This document shows positions 1 to 7,712 of a stretch of 64,000 nt of DNA, one piece after another (position 1 is the stretch's first letter; every line of letters begins with the position of its first letter). Where the stretch lies: assembly GCA_949502025.1 (NCBI GenBank), contig CATBCG010000071.1, positions 62,001-126,000 of the forward strand, written 5' to 3'. The notes under the pieces were generated by a model. It did no database searches. It saw only the letters and a program-made list of their open reading frames with translations, and was not told the origin of the DNA. Made by a program: the position numbers and the translations under genes. The stretch comes from MGBC131033 sp910585655. GTDB lineage: Bacteria; Bacillota; Clostridia; Lachnospirales; Lachnospiraceae.

Positions 1-454
1 GTTCCTTTAGCCAATGAAATACCCAGGCAAGCTTGGCGGCTGAAAAATAAGGAGATAAATTCAAGCCAGTTGCTGCCTTTACCACAGCCGCATGCCCCTC
101 CTGCTCCAGCCGCTCACAAAGCGCGGCGCCTCTGGCGCACTGCCAGACAACGGCATTGTAAACCGGCAGCCCGGTTTCCCGATTCCATACCATAGCCGTT
201 TCCCGCTGGTTGCTGATCCCAAGCCCCGCGATCTCTTCTTTCGGCACACCGCTTTCCGTAACCACATCCTGCAATACCTGGATCGTATTGCGGTAAATCT
301 CCATTGGATCATGCTCTACCCAGCCGATTTCATTGATAATCTGCCGATGCGGCAAATCTTTCCTTGCTACCAAGGCACCCGTTCGATCAAACAGCAGCGC
401 CTTAGTGCCGGAAGTACTTTGATCCACCGCCAGTATATAGTTTTTTTCGCTCAT
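1..454 (-). CDS. FGGY-family carbohydrate kinase, 3' part outside the window
   Basis: The first 151 residues of an FGGY sugar kinase are present; the rest lies before position 1. The start ATG at 454 follows a GAGGG ribosome site. The N-terminal phosphate-binding motif DQSTSGTKALLFD sits near residue 10, followed by GWVEHDPMEIY and the GISNQRETAMVW and AVVWQCAR motifs that glycerol kinase and its relatives share. FGGY enzymes phosphorylate polyols or ketoses with ATP in the cytosol. It is the last visible gene of the sugar operon, 141 bp after the transketolase C-terminal subunit. That context argues for a ketose (for example apulose or xylulose) rather than glycerol, and a true glpK is present at 30-31.5 kb. 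The substrate is not shown by the sequence. Confidence 0.85.
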   Translation of the reverse strand, partial: MSEKNYILAVDQSTSGTKALLFDRTGALVARKDLPHRQIINEIGWVEHDPMEIYRNTIQVLQDVVTESGVPKEEIAGLGISNQRETAMVWNRETGLPVYNAVVWQCARGAALCERLEQEGHAAVVKAATGLNLSPYFSAAKLAWVFHWLKE

Positions 455-595
455 ATTTCCCTCTATTCCAAACCGCAAAACAACAAGATCAAAAGGGCTG
501 TTTTGCTGCTTTGCGGCTTTTCTGTGATAAATTTGCCAAACGGTCTCCTATCTGGCTAGTCGTGTTGTTTCAGAAGGTGATTCGGCGGTTGGCGA

Positions 596-1531
596 TTAGC
601 GTACCAGCAGCTTATTGGCTTCTTTGACGAGGTTTTCTGCATTCAAACCATAATAATCAAATACTTCCTGAGACTTGCCCGCAATCGCCGGTTCATCCGG
701 AAGTGCCAGACCAATCACCGGGCATGGCTCCTCTGCTCCTACAATCTGACTGACCATCGATCCCATGCCGCCAAGCAGAGAATGCTCCTCAATCGTGATG
801 ATATGACCGGTTTCTCTTGCTGCCCGTACAACCGCTTCCCGATCGATCGGCTTGACGCAATACATATCCAGCACACGGCAGGAAATGCCTTGTCCGCCTA
901 ACGTATCGGCAGCCTTGACCGCTGCTCCCACCATTTCACCGCAGGCGATGATCGTCAAATCGCTTCCCTCGCGGACGGTAACAGCCTTATTCATTTCAAA
1001 CGGGCAATATCCTTCGCTGTAGACGTCCTCTACCGGATTCCGTCCTACCCGGATATAAGCCGGCTCATTGTCTGCCAAAAGAGCCGCCATCAGCTTTTCA
1101 GTCTGAAAACGGTCGCTTGGCAGATATACTCTCATTCCTGGTACGCTTGCCAGCGCTGCGATATCCTGAGCGGAATGATGCGTCATACCAAGCGCGCCGT
1201 AACTGATACCGCCGCTAATACCAATCAGTTTTACGTTCGTATGAGAATACGCCACGTCTACTTTTGCCTGCTCCATGCTTCTGGTCGATAAAAAGCACGC
1301 CGGAGAAGCGGCATAGGCTTTTTTCCCACATCTGGCCAAACCCGCCGCAGTCGAAACCAGACTTTGTTCCGCAATTCCTACTTCTATAAACTGCTTTGGA
1401 TAAGCCTCTGCAAAAGCTGCCAAGGAAGCGGATCCTCTGGAGTCGCTGCACAGTACGACTACATCCTGATCGGTTTTCGCCGCCTCCATCAGACATTCAC
1501 AAATCACCTGTCTATTCGGTATCTTATTCAT
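596..1531 (-). CDS. Transketolase, C-terminal subunit
   Basis: 311 residues covering the pyrimidine-binding domain (about 1-170) and the C-terminal transketolase domain (about 190-305). The motif GIAEQ at 52-56 carries the glutamate that activates thiamine diphosphate in the family. It must pair with the N-terminal subunit encoded just upstream; the two genes overlap by 4 nt (ATGA), which points to coupled translation. An AGGAGG site precedes the start. Together they form a split transketolase that moves a two-carbon ketol unit between sugar phosphates. Split transketolases are common in Firmicutes and are also used in special pentose routes such as D-apulose-4-phosphate breakdown. Which donor this pair uses cannot be read from the sequence. 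Confidence 0.95.
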   Translation of the reverse strand: MNKIPNRQVICECLMEAAKTDQDVVVLCSDSRGSASLAAFAEAYPKQFIEVGIAEQSLVSTAAGLARCGKKAYAASPACFLSTRSMEQAKVDVAYSHTNVKLIGISGGISYGALGMTHHSAQDIAALASVPGMRVYLPSDRFQTEKLMAALLADNEPAYIRVGRNPVEDVYSEGYCPFEMNKAVTVREGSDLTIIACGEMVGAAVKAADTLGGQGISCRVLDMYCVKPIDREAVVRAARETGHIITIEEHSLLGGMGSMVSQIVGAEEPCPVIGLALPDEPAIAGKSQEVFDYYGLNAENLVKEANKLLVR

Positions 1532-2355
1532 GCCTTTTTCGCCTCCTCTTCCTTTTGCTTTAGTTCTTCCATTGCCTGCTTATACTGCTCGTCGTTCGGC
1601 ACCTGGTGATGCCATGCCTTTTGTCCTTCCATAAAGGAAACGCCGCAGCCTTTGATGCTGTCTGAAATAATCACAGTTGGTTTTCCTTTATAAGCTTTTG
1701 CTTTTGTAAAGGCGTCATCCAGAGAATCGACATCATTTCCAACTGCATGAATCACATTCCAGCCAAAGGAACTCCAACGCTCGTCCTGACTGTCCTGCGT
1801 CATCACTTCTTCGGTCGTTCCGGAAATCTGTAAACGATTCCGGTCTACAACCGCGATCAGGTTGTCTAACTTATAATGACCGCCGCACATCGCGCCTTCC
1901 CAGACAGAACCTTCTGCCAACTCGCCGTCGCCCATCACGACATAGACGTGATAATCTCTGCCATCCATCTTTCCGGCTAATGCCATTCCCACCGCTACCG
2001 GAAGCCCATGACCTAAGGAACCGGAATTCATCTCAATTCCACCGATTTTATTATTCGGATGACCGATGTATTTGGAATTGTACGTAGAAACCGTCTTTAA
2101 ATCCTCCTCCGGGAAAAATCCCTTGTCTGCTAACACACTGTAAAGAGCTTCTACCGAATGCCCTTTACTCATAATAAAATGATCTCTGTCCACCTCGCCG
2201 AAATTTTCCGGCGTAATGTTCATATGCTTGTTGTATAAAACGTTGAGGACATCAATGACACTGAAATCGCCGCCGATATGCCCTGCCTTCGCCCGGTAGA
2301 CAATGTCTAAAATCGTCTGGCGGTACGCAAAAGACTTTGCCGCTAATTCTCCCAT
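1528..2355 (-). CDS. Transketolase, N-terminal subunit
   Basis: 275 residues, the thiamine-diphosphate-binding half of a split transketolase. The family motif SLGHGL is at 113-118 and the diphosphate/metal site runs from GDGELAEG (142-149) to DRN (171-173). The charged tail is rich in Lys and Glu. The start ATG at 2355 follows an AGGAG site. It overlaps the C-terminal subunit by 4 nt, so the two chains are made together. The leader between this gene and the upstream isomerase gene is not ordinary spacer: it holds the covarying hairpin unit at 2383-2475 and a rearranged second copy. Confidence 0.95.
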   Translation of the reverse strand: MGELAAKSFAYRQTILDIVYRAKAGHIGGDFSVIDVLNVLYNKHMNITPENFGEVDRDHFIMSKGHSVEALYSVLADKGFFPEEDLKTVSTYNSKYIGHPNNKIGGIEMNSGSLGHGLPVAVGMALAGKMDGRDYHVYVVMGDGELAEGSVWEGAMCGGHYKLDNLIAVVDRNRLQISGTTEEVMTQDSQDERWSSFGWNVIHAVGNDVDSLDDAFTKAKAYKGKPTVIISDSIKGCGVSFMEGQKAWHHQVPNDEQYKQAMEELKQKEEEAKKA

Positions 2356-2367
2356 ACTCTTATTCTC

Positions 2368-2489
2368 CTATTTTAAGTTCCGCCGAATTACTCCCAAGGT
2401 ACTTCCACCTAGCAGGATTTCCAGCCGCCTAAAACTTGCGTCTGTAAATCCTGCTGTACCTTGTACGGAATTCGGCTGTTTAAGTTCCG
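2368..2489 (-). repeat. Long hairpin unit (unit C) in the transketolase leader
   Basis: Given on the plus strand. The unit is bounded by direct copies of TTAAGTTCCG ending at 2382 and at 2489. Inside, three arm pairs are complementary: CCGAATT 2383-2389 with AATTCGG 2469-2475, AAGGTAC 2396-2402 with GTACCTT 2456-2462, and AGCAGGATTT 2411-2420 with AAATCCTGCT 2446-2455. The apex holds CAGCCGC and GCGTCTG around a short loop. On the transcribed (minus) strand the unit ends about 13 nt before the AGGAG site of the transketolase N-subunit gene. Two units with different arms but the same layout lie before glmS. Confidence 0.8.
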
Positions 2490-2553
2490 CCGAGCCGAGT
2501 TTACTCGGCTTTATTCCCTCCCAAGGTACCTTCCCTTAGCAGGATTCGGCTGT
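2476..2553 (-). repeat. Rearranged partial copy of the hairpin unit (unit D)
   Basis: It starts with the shared flank CTGTTTAAGTTCCG and ends with TTCGGCTG, like unit C. It also shares with C the stretch CCCAAGGTAC, TTCC and TAGCAGGATT. The conserved apex (CAGCCGC/GCGTCTG) is missing, and a separate small hairpin, AGCCGAG-TTTA-CTCGGCT, has taken its place near 2493-2510. It abuts the stop codon of the isomerase gene at 2558. I read it as a decayed or deleted tandem copy. Confidence 0.6.
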
Positions 2554-2557
2554 TGTT

Positions 2558-3964
2558 TTATTCTCCATGCAGATATGCCTTTACCTGATCTTCAATCGGA
2601 TCGTAGAGATCCGGAGTGATTCCCAGATACTTACAAGCCTCATACAATACCGGAACGACATCTTTATGAATACCGACGCAGTGATGGATGTATGGTCCTT
2701 CTACAATCTTTGCTTCCAGACGTTTCCAATTTTCTACCTCTACCCAGACATAGGTTCCTTTGGTGTATGGACCGTCTACCGCTTTGGCATTGCCAAGAAG
2801 CAGGGAATATTCGCCGTTGTCGCCGTCAAAGCGTACTAAGGAGATATCGCCGTGTTTGGCTTCTGCTTCTACGGCGCCTGGATGATCAAATGCCAGAGGA
2901 TAACCGATAGTCGGTTTTTCTTTGGCAACAGAAAGTGGCCATGGTCCGCAGTGCTGTAACAACTCGCCATTGTCGTTGTCCGGATGGCGTACTGTCCAGT
3001 CTGCAAAGAAGGAGCGTGTCTCGCCCATCCCGGCAGCTTCCGTGATCAATGCGGTAATGGCTCCGTGGATATCGGTTTCACAGACCGTTGGAATTCCTTC
3101 TTCATTTAAGAAGGAGTTAGCGGCGCACGGCATGATACCAAGCTCATCCTGCAGAGCATTCCAGCACTGGATTGCAATGGCGTTGCAGCCGTATTTGCCC
3201 GCCAGATTTTTCATTGCTACTTTGATAGCCGCGACATTTTCCAGTTCCTCGTCCTTGATTTTGATGTTCATATTGGTACGTGCATAAAGAATGGTCTTTG
3301 CCACCTCGTCGCCCTCTTCTTTTGCCGCCTTGACTGCCTGTATCAGCTCGGTCATCGGAATCGGAGAAAGCTGGATATTGAACTTTTCTAACAGTTCGCC
3401 TTCGTTGCACATCGTAGACCAGAAGTCAAACGGGCGCGGCGCGATCTGTAAGATTCTCGTATGACGGAATACCTTGACCACGTTGCAGACAGCCAGGAAA
3501 TCCCTGACACCGCGCTCAAATTCCGGATCGGTCAGATGGCAGTTCGTCACATAAGTAAACGGCACCTGGAAACGGCGCAGTACCTTTCCGGTAGCAAATA
3601 GACCGCACTGACTGTCACGCAGACGGACACCGTTCTCATCCGGACGCTCATCCCTAGGTCCCCAGAGCAGTACCGGGAGATTCAGCTTCTTTGCCAATCT
3701 TGCTACCTCATATTCTGTACCGAAGTTGCAATGCGGTACAAAAATACCGTCTACTTTTTCCCTCTGGAACTTCTCTGCGATCTTTTCCATATCGGTGTCG
3801 TTGTAAAGCAGACCTTCTTCGTTGATATCATAGATATCTACATAGTCAATGCCAAGCTCACTTAAACGATCACAGGTCTTTTTTGCAAATTCAATCGCCG
3901 CCGGCGCACTGAAAATGCTTCGTCTGGTTGGGGCAACCCCCAGTTTGATAGAAACCTTACTCAT
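2558..3964 (-). CDS. L-fucose/L-arabinose isomerase-family protein
   Basis: 468 residues, similar along its length to the L-fucose isomerase-like family, metal-dependent aldose-ketose isomerases of about 470-590 residues. The C-terminal half contains the CETDIHGA segment, where the family places a metal-binding glutamate, followed by conserved acidic and His-rich stretches (DWTVRHPDND, EGPYIHHCVGIH). A strong AGGAGG site lies 7 nt before the ATG. The operon context (glycosidase upstream, transketolase and FGGY kinase downstream) suggests it turns the released aldose into a ketose for phosphorylation. The substrate could be fucose, arabinose, apiose or another sugar; the sequence alone does not decide. 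Confidence 0.85.
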   Translation of the reverse strand: MSKVSIKLGVAPTRRSIFSAPAAIEFAKKTCDRLSELGIDYVDIYDINEEGLLYNDTDMEKIAEKFQREKVDGIFVPHCNFGTEYEVARLAKKLNLPVLLWGPRDERPDENGVRLRDSQCGLFATGKVLRRFQVPFTYVTNCHLTDPEFERGVRDFLAVCNVVKVFRHTRILQIAPRPFDFWSTMCNEGELLEKFNIQLSPIPMTELIQAVKAAKEEGDEVAKTILYARTNMNIKIKDEELENVAAIKVAMKNLAGKYGCNAIAIQCWNALQDELGIMPCAANSFLNEEGIPTVCETDIHGAITALITEAAGMGETRSFFADWTVRHPDNDNGELLQHCGPWPLSVAKEKPTIGYPLAFDHPGAVEAEAKHGDISLVRFDGDNGEYSLLLGNAKAVDGPYTKGTYVWVEVENWKRLEAKIVEGPYIHHCVGIHKDVVPVLYEACKYLGITPDLYDPIEDQVKAYLHGE

Positions 3965-4078
3965 ATTTTTACCTCCTATATTAAGTTCCGTCTCTTCATT
4001 TCAGGTCGGGCATCGCCCGGCTTCACCCCCTTTAGAGTGGTGCCTCCATTACGAGACTGACGAGACTGACAAAAATTT
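3965..4078 (-). repeat. Structured leader ending in the same GGAACTTA flank (element E)
   Basis: Between the glycosidase and isomerase genes. The plus strand starts with TTAAGTTCCG at about 3974-3983, the same flank as the hairpin units. It is followed by GTCTC, which can pair with GAGAC near 4050. Inside are CGGGC-ATC-GCCCG and a CACC/GGTG pair. The conserved CAGCCGC/GCGTCTG apex is absent, so it may be only a distant relative. On the minus strand GGAACTTA sits directly before the AGGAGG of the isomerase gene. A short direct repeat, ACGAGACTG / ACGAGACTG, lies at its far end. Confidence 0.45.
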
Positions 4079-5644
4079 TTAAAATGCTGTCGGAACGAAT
4101 TCTTTGCTGCCTTTTTTGACTGGAATCAGGCGGATAGCCATGTATTCCTTGCCTGGCAGTTCAATACGAAACATGCCCGAAAAGCGTCCTCTCTTTTCGA
4201 TGGTCATTTCCCAAGTGTCGATCACTTCTACCTCAAATTCTTCGTCCTCCTGCTTGCGGAAAAGGCGGGAGGATGGGCGGGAGAAACCGTAATAATGAAT
4301 TTCGTAGCCGTCCGGCATCATTTGATCCGGAACGCCTACTACCTCGTCGAAAGAGGATGGTCCTGCTTTTAAAAAGCCGCTGCCTGGCGTCTCTGACAGG
4401 ATTTGATATAAGAAGCGGAATCGCTCCGGGCTTTCGCCGTGCAGCTTGCCGCCGTGCGACCACCATAAAATCTGATCCTCTCGGTTAAACGTCTCTCCGT
4501 GTCCGGCATAGCCTCCGCGCAGAGAGGCTTCCCAAAAGCGTCTGGTCAGTTCCTGACCGCTGATATTCCCCCAGCCCTGGTCGATGTTGCCTTCGTAGCA
4601 GATTTCATCCCAGACGATCGGCTTGCCGTAGCGTACCCGATAGTCGTCGGTGTATTCGACATGGCGGTAATAATCCTGACGCTGCATACTGCAGTGCGTA
4701 ATCCATGGTTTCGTATAATCGTAAAAACCCATACAATTATGAATGGAACGTAAATGTTTGTACGGATCTTTTTCACAAAGAATCTGCGCGTAGCGTTCCC
4801 AGTCTGCAACCTTCTTTTGCGGCAGCAGGTCATATTCATTGGCAAGCGACCACCAGATATTGCGGTAAGCAGCAAAGCGCGCTACGACATATTTCCAGTA
4901 AAGGTCGTCCGCCTCCTTTGTCATATGGGAAAATCCCCAGCGATCGTACGGGTGCATCACAATCAGATCCGCTTCTATATTCCAATCGCGAAGCTGACGG
5001 ATACGTTCGTCAAAGCGTCTGAAATGCTCCACGTTAAAACGCAGATAATGAAAGTTTTTTATCGGATACGTTTCACAGGGAGGAAAAATCCGCACATGCT
5101 CCAACTCGTCCTCTGCCAGCCCTTCCCGATTTCCTTCCTCATAAGGATAGGTGATCGGCTCGTCCAGGTTGTAGATATAATGCTTTGGAAATACACAGAA
5201 GCGGATTTTATTAAAGGCGCTGTTTTTTAACGTCTCCAACGTCTCTAACTGGCGCTCCTCCGGCTGCTGTACCCAGGCGTAGCAGGTCGTTCCGATAGAA
5301 TAATACGGCGTCCCGTCCTCGTAGCCTAAATGATAGGTATTTCGTACCCGCATCGGACCGTGATTTCCGGCAGAGGCTGGTGTTACTTCAAACTCACCGG
5401 AGAGAGTTGCCTCTTCGGTACTGCTATCCGAAAAGCTTCCGCTGATTTGATACGTATAATGCCCCTCAAAGGATGGCATAAAGCGTACCCGGTACACACC
5501 TTCCCCATCGTAAAAGCCGTCTACCGTTATCGTTTCGTTCTGACCGGCAAATGTTCCGCTTATCGTATAATCAGCAAACGGATTGCCTTCGCTTTTTCCC
5601 TTTACCTCGACCTCAAATACATCCCATTTTTCTACTGTCCTCAT
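4079..5644 (-). CDS. Apiosidase-like glycoside hydrolase (DUF5060 / DUF4038-like / DUF5605 layout)
   Basis: 521 residues from the ATG at 5644, chosen because GGGAG lies 6 nt before it; an ATG two codons earlier touches the ribosome site. No signal peptide is visible, so it probably acts in the cytosol on imported glycosides. Residues 5-75 form the beta-sandwich DUF5060. Residues 95-400 look like the TIM-barrel domain related to GH140 apiosidases, with SLANEYD near 268-274 (candidate acid/base Glu) and VWDEICYEG near 345-352 (candidate nucleophile). The last 100 residues form a beta domain of the DUF5605 kind. It is followed by an isomerase, a transketolase and a kinase. The family call is from memory of domain architecture; the linkage cleaved is unknown. 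Confidence 0.75.
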   Translation of the reverse strand: MRTVEKWDVFEVEVKGKSEGNPFADYTISGTFAGQNETITVDGFYDGEGVYRVRFMPSFEGHYTYQISGSFSDSSTEEATLSGEFEVTPASAGNHGPMRVRNTYHLGYEDGTPYYSIGTTCYAWVQQPEERQLETLETLKNSAFNKIRFCVFPKHYIYNLDEPITYPYEEGNREGLAEDELEHVRIFPPCETYPIKNFHYLRFNVEHFRRFDERIRQLRDWNIEADLIVMHPYDRWGFSHMTKEADDLYWKYVVARFAAYRNIWWSLANEYDLLPQKKVADWERYAQILCEKDPYKHLRSIHNCMGFYDYTKPWITHCSMQRQDYYRHVEYTDDYRVRYGKPIVWDEICYEGNIDQGWGNISGQELTRRFWEASLRGGYAGHGETFNREDQILWWSHGGKLHGESPERFRFLYQILSETPGSGFLKAGPSSFDEVVGVPDQMMPDGYEIHYYGFSRPSSRLFRKQEDEEFEVEVIDTWEMTIEKRGRFSGMFRIELPGKEYMAIRLIPVKKGSKEFVPTAF

Positions 5645-5671
5645 AATCATCTCCCTTTTCTTTGTTCCTTA

Positions 5672-6688
5672 TCAAGGTAGCTTTCGCACGCTTTCCCGTT
5701 CGATAAATTGCGTACATACCTGGATTTTGGTATTGATTACTTTTGCCTCTGCCAAATGCTCTAACAAACGTTTGACGGCAATCATTCCCATTTCCTGCTT
5801 AAATACCCGAATGGTTGTTAGCTTTGGGGACGACATTTCGCAAAACGGCATATCGTCAAATCCAATCAGAGAAACATCCTCCGGAACACGAATGCCTGCC
5901 TCCTGCAGCGCCTTTAGAGCCCCAATCGCAATGATATCATTATCTGCAAAATAAGCAGTCGGAAGCACCGTATGCAAATCCTCTGATTTCTTTTTCATTC
6001 CCTCCAGGTACTGCTTCATATCCTGGTAGGCAATGTCCGCCATAGGTCGAATCTCCACGTCATATTCCGAATGAAGCGGCTTCTTACGCTTCTGGTGTGC
6101 CCGCTCAAAGCCAAGCTGTCTGTAATAAAAGTTTGTAATCCGATCGGTTCCCTTTAAATATCCGACCCGTTCATGCCCTTTGTCAAACAAATATTCAACC
6201 GCCTGGCAGACAGAATCCGTATTGCTGATCAGGACTGAATCGTATTTCATATTGTCATACCAACTGTCAATGACAACCAAAGGCGCCTCGCAGTCGTCAA
6301 ACTGCTTCATATCTTCTTCGCTTAACTCGGTAGCAAGAAGAATGACTCCTGTCGTTACTTCCCGTTTGAGCTGTTCGATTTCCTCGGCATCGGATAATGA
6401 CAAGTTTGTTACTACCGTATCATAGCCGAACTCCCGCCCCGTCCGCTCCATTCCTGCCAGCAAATCCAGGAAAAACGGGGTATCGGTCACGACATCACCA
6501 GTCTTTTTACAGACGACTAATTTAATTTTATTGATTTTTTTCTCTGTTACATAACCCAGCCTTTTTGCTACGGTAAAAATCTGTTCTGCCGTATCCTTAT
6601 TGACCCCTCGTTTTCCGTTTAGGGCGTTGGAAATCGTAGCAGCCGAAAAACCCGTCACATCGCTGATTTGTTTGATATTAACCTTCAT
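5672..6688 (-). CDS. LacI-family transcriptional regulator
   Basis: 338 residues. The N-terminal helix-turn-helix (residues 5-50, IKQISDVTGFSAATISNALNG) is a textbook LacI DNA-binding domain. The rest is the periplasmic-binding-protein-like sensor domain, ending in the usual QFIERES motif. It lies inside the operon, 57 bp after the transaldolase gene and 27 bp before the glycosidase gene. It is therefore likely the local, self-controlled repressor that responds to the sugar or a sugar phosphate made by this pathway. I could not identify its operator with confidence. Confidence 0.95.
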   Translation of the reverse strand: MKVNIKQISDVTGFSAATISNALNGKRGVNKDTAEQIFTVAKRLGYVTEKKINKIKLVVCKKTGDVVTDTPFFLDLLAGMERTGREFGYDTVVTNLSLSDAEEIEQLKREVTTGVILLATELSEEDMKQFDDCEAPLVVIDSWYDNMKYDSVLISNTDSVCQAVEYLFDKGHERVGYLKGTDRITNFYYRQLGFERAHQKRKKPLHSEYDVEIRPMADIAYQDMKQYLEGMKKKSEDLHTVLPTAYFADNDIIAIGALKALQEAGIRVPEDVSLIGFDDMPFCEMSSPKLTTIRVFKQEMGMIAVKRLLEHLAEAKVINTKIQVCTQFIERESVRKLP

Positions 6689-6745
6689 TCAGTCCCTCAC
6701 CTTCTTCCGCAATTCTGCACCAAACGCATGGCGGCTTATCCTATC

Positions 6746-7399
6746 TTATGCACCAAAAACAGCTTCGTAGTCCTTTTGAAACTTCTCAATCCCTTGGTCG
6801 GTCAGCGGGTGCTTTGTCATCTGCTCAATCACAGCATACGGCACGGTAGCGATATCTGCTCCAGCCAACGCACAGTCCATCACATGAATCGGATTCCGTA
6901 CACTTGCCGCAATAATCTCCGTTTCAATGCCATGAATCTGGAAAATTTCCGCTACGGTACGTACCAAATCAATTCCAGGCATTGAGATGTCGTCCAATCT
7001 GCCTAAAAACGGAGAAACAAACGCTGCTCCTGCTCTGGCGGCTAAAAGAGCCTGGTTTGCAGAAAAAATCAACGTAACATTTACTTTAATTCCTTCGTTA
7101 GCCAATACCTTTGTCGCCTTTAAACCCTCGACTGTCATTGGGATTTTTACTACCATGTTCGGATGGATTTTCGCAATTTCCCGTCCCTCGGCGATCATCC
7201 CTTCTGCATCGGTGGTCGTAGCCTTTACCTCTCCGCTGATTGGACCGTCTACAATAGAAGCAATTTCTGCGATTACCTGGTTGAAATCGCGTCCCTCCTT
7301 GGCAATCAGAGATGGATTCGTGGTGACACCGCAAATCACACCCATATCGTTCGCCTTTTTGATATCCTCCACATTCGCCGTGTCAATAAAAAACTTCAT
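6746..7399 (-). CDS. Transaldolase / fructose-6-phosphate aldolase family
   Basis: 217 residues, the short single-domain transaldolase type. The Schiff-base lysine is in VVKIPMT (Lys85) and the N-terminal FIDTANVEDI motif is intact. The enzyme exchanges three-carbon units between sugar phosphates; close relatives are fructose-6-phosphate aldolases. The start at 7399 follows GGGAG. It is the first gene of the sugar operon, 92 bp after a recognisable promoter. With the split transketolase it completes a non-oxidative pentose phosphate module dedicated to this pathway. Confidence 0.93.
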   Translation of the reverse strand: MKFFIDTANVEDIKKANDMGVICGVTTNPSLIAKEGRDFNQVIAEIASIVDGPISGEVKATTTDAEGMIAEGREIAKIHPNMVVKIPMTVEGLKATKVLANEGIKVNVTLIFSANQALLAARAGAAFVSPFLGRLDDISMPGIDLVRTVAEIFQIHGIETEIIAASVRNPIHVMDCALAGADIATVPYAVIEQMTKHPLTDQGIEKFQKDYEAVFGA

Positions 7400-7490
7400 A
7401 ATGCTATCTCCCTTCCTCCTCTTTCTGCCTGGTATGGGATATGTACTGCTCTCCTTTAGCAGAAAACAGGATATAAATTTTTATATAAAT

Positions 7491-7519
7491 ATTTTACATC
7501 ATTTTTATAAAAATTGCAA
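7491..7519 (-). promoter_or_regulatory. Sigma-A type promoter of the sugar operon
   Basis: On the minus strand TTGCAA (7514-7519) and TAAAAT (7491-7496) are separated by 17 bp. The region is very AT-rich. It is 92 bp before the transaldolase start and just downstream of the terminator of the nucleoside hydrolase unit, so it should drive the transaldolase-to-kinase operon. A TTTATATAAA palindrome lies just after the -10 box but is too AT-rich to call a LacI operator. Confidence 0.6.
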
Positions 7520-7540
7520 TAGTTTTTTTGCTTTTTCATA

Positions 7541-7586
7541 CAAAAAAGAGCAGATAAATCACTTCATCTGCCCCTCCTCTGCTCTT
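7541..7586 (-). terminator. Intrinsic terminator after the nucleoside hydrolase genes
   Basis: AAGAGCAG (7546-7553) pairs with CTGCTCTT (7579-7586), with a further CAGAT/ATCTG pairing inside. On the minus strand the stem is followed by TTTTTTG. It lies 127 bp after the end of the nucleoside hydrolase gene that stops at 7713. Confidence 0.75.
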
Positions 7587-7596
7587 GCTATCTTTT

Positions 7597-7708
7597 ATGA
7601 AAAAGAATTCCACTTTGTGGAGTTTTCGCACCGAACGCGGCTGCCGAACGGAAATATCTTCCATGCGCGCGAGTACGCATCCTACCCGGAGAACTTTCCC
7701 GTGATATA
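7597..7708. repeat. Dispersed intergenic repeat, copy 1
   Basis: No gene is seen in 7587-7712. It begins with TGAAAAAGAATTCCACT, also found at 27813, and ends with CGGAGAACTTTCCCGTGATATAAA, given here as CGGAGAACTTTCC plus GATATAAA. The end resembles the palindromic copies at 11268-11313, 27843-27918 and 62980-63015. It looks like a short dispersed repeat family located at gene ends. Confidence 0.5.
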
Positions 7709-7712
7709 AATA

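Noticed and set aside
2368..2553. CRISPR array
   Set aside because: Only two irregular units of about 108 bp, and the variable parts are self-complementary arms rather than spacers.
7591..7712. Small plus-strand gene in the gap
   Set aside because: The open frame there runs antisense through the transaldolase gene; it has no ribosome site and covers a dispersed repeat.
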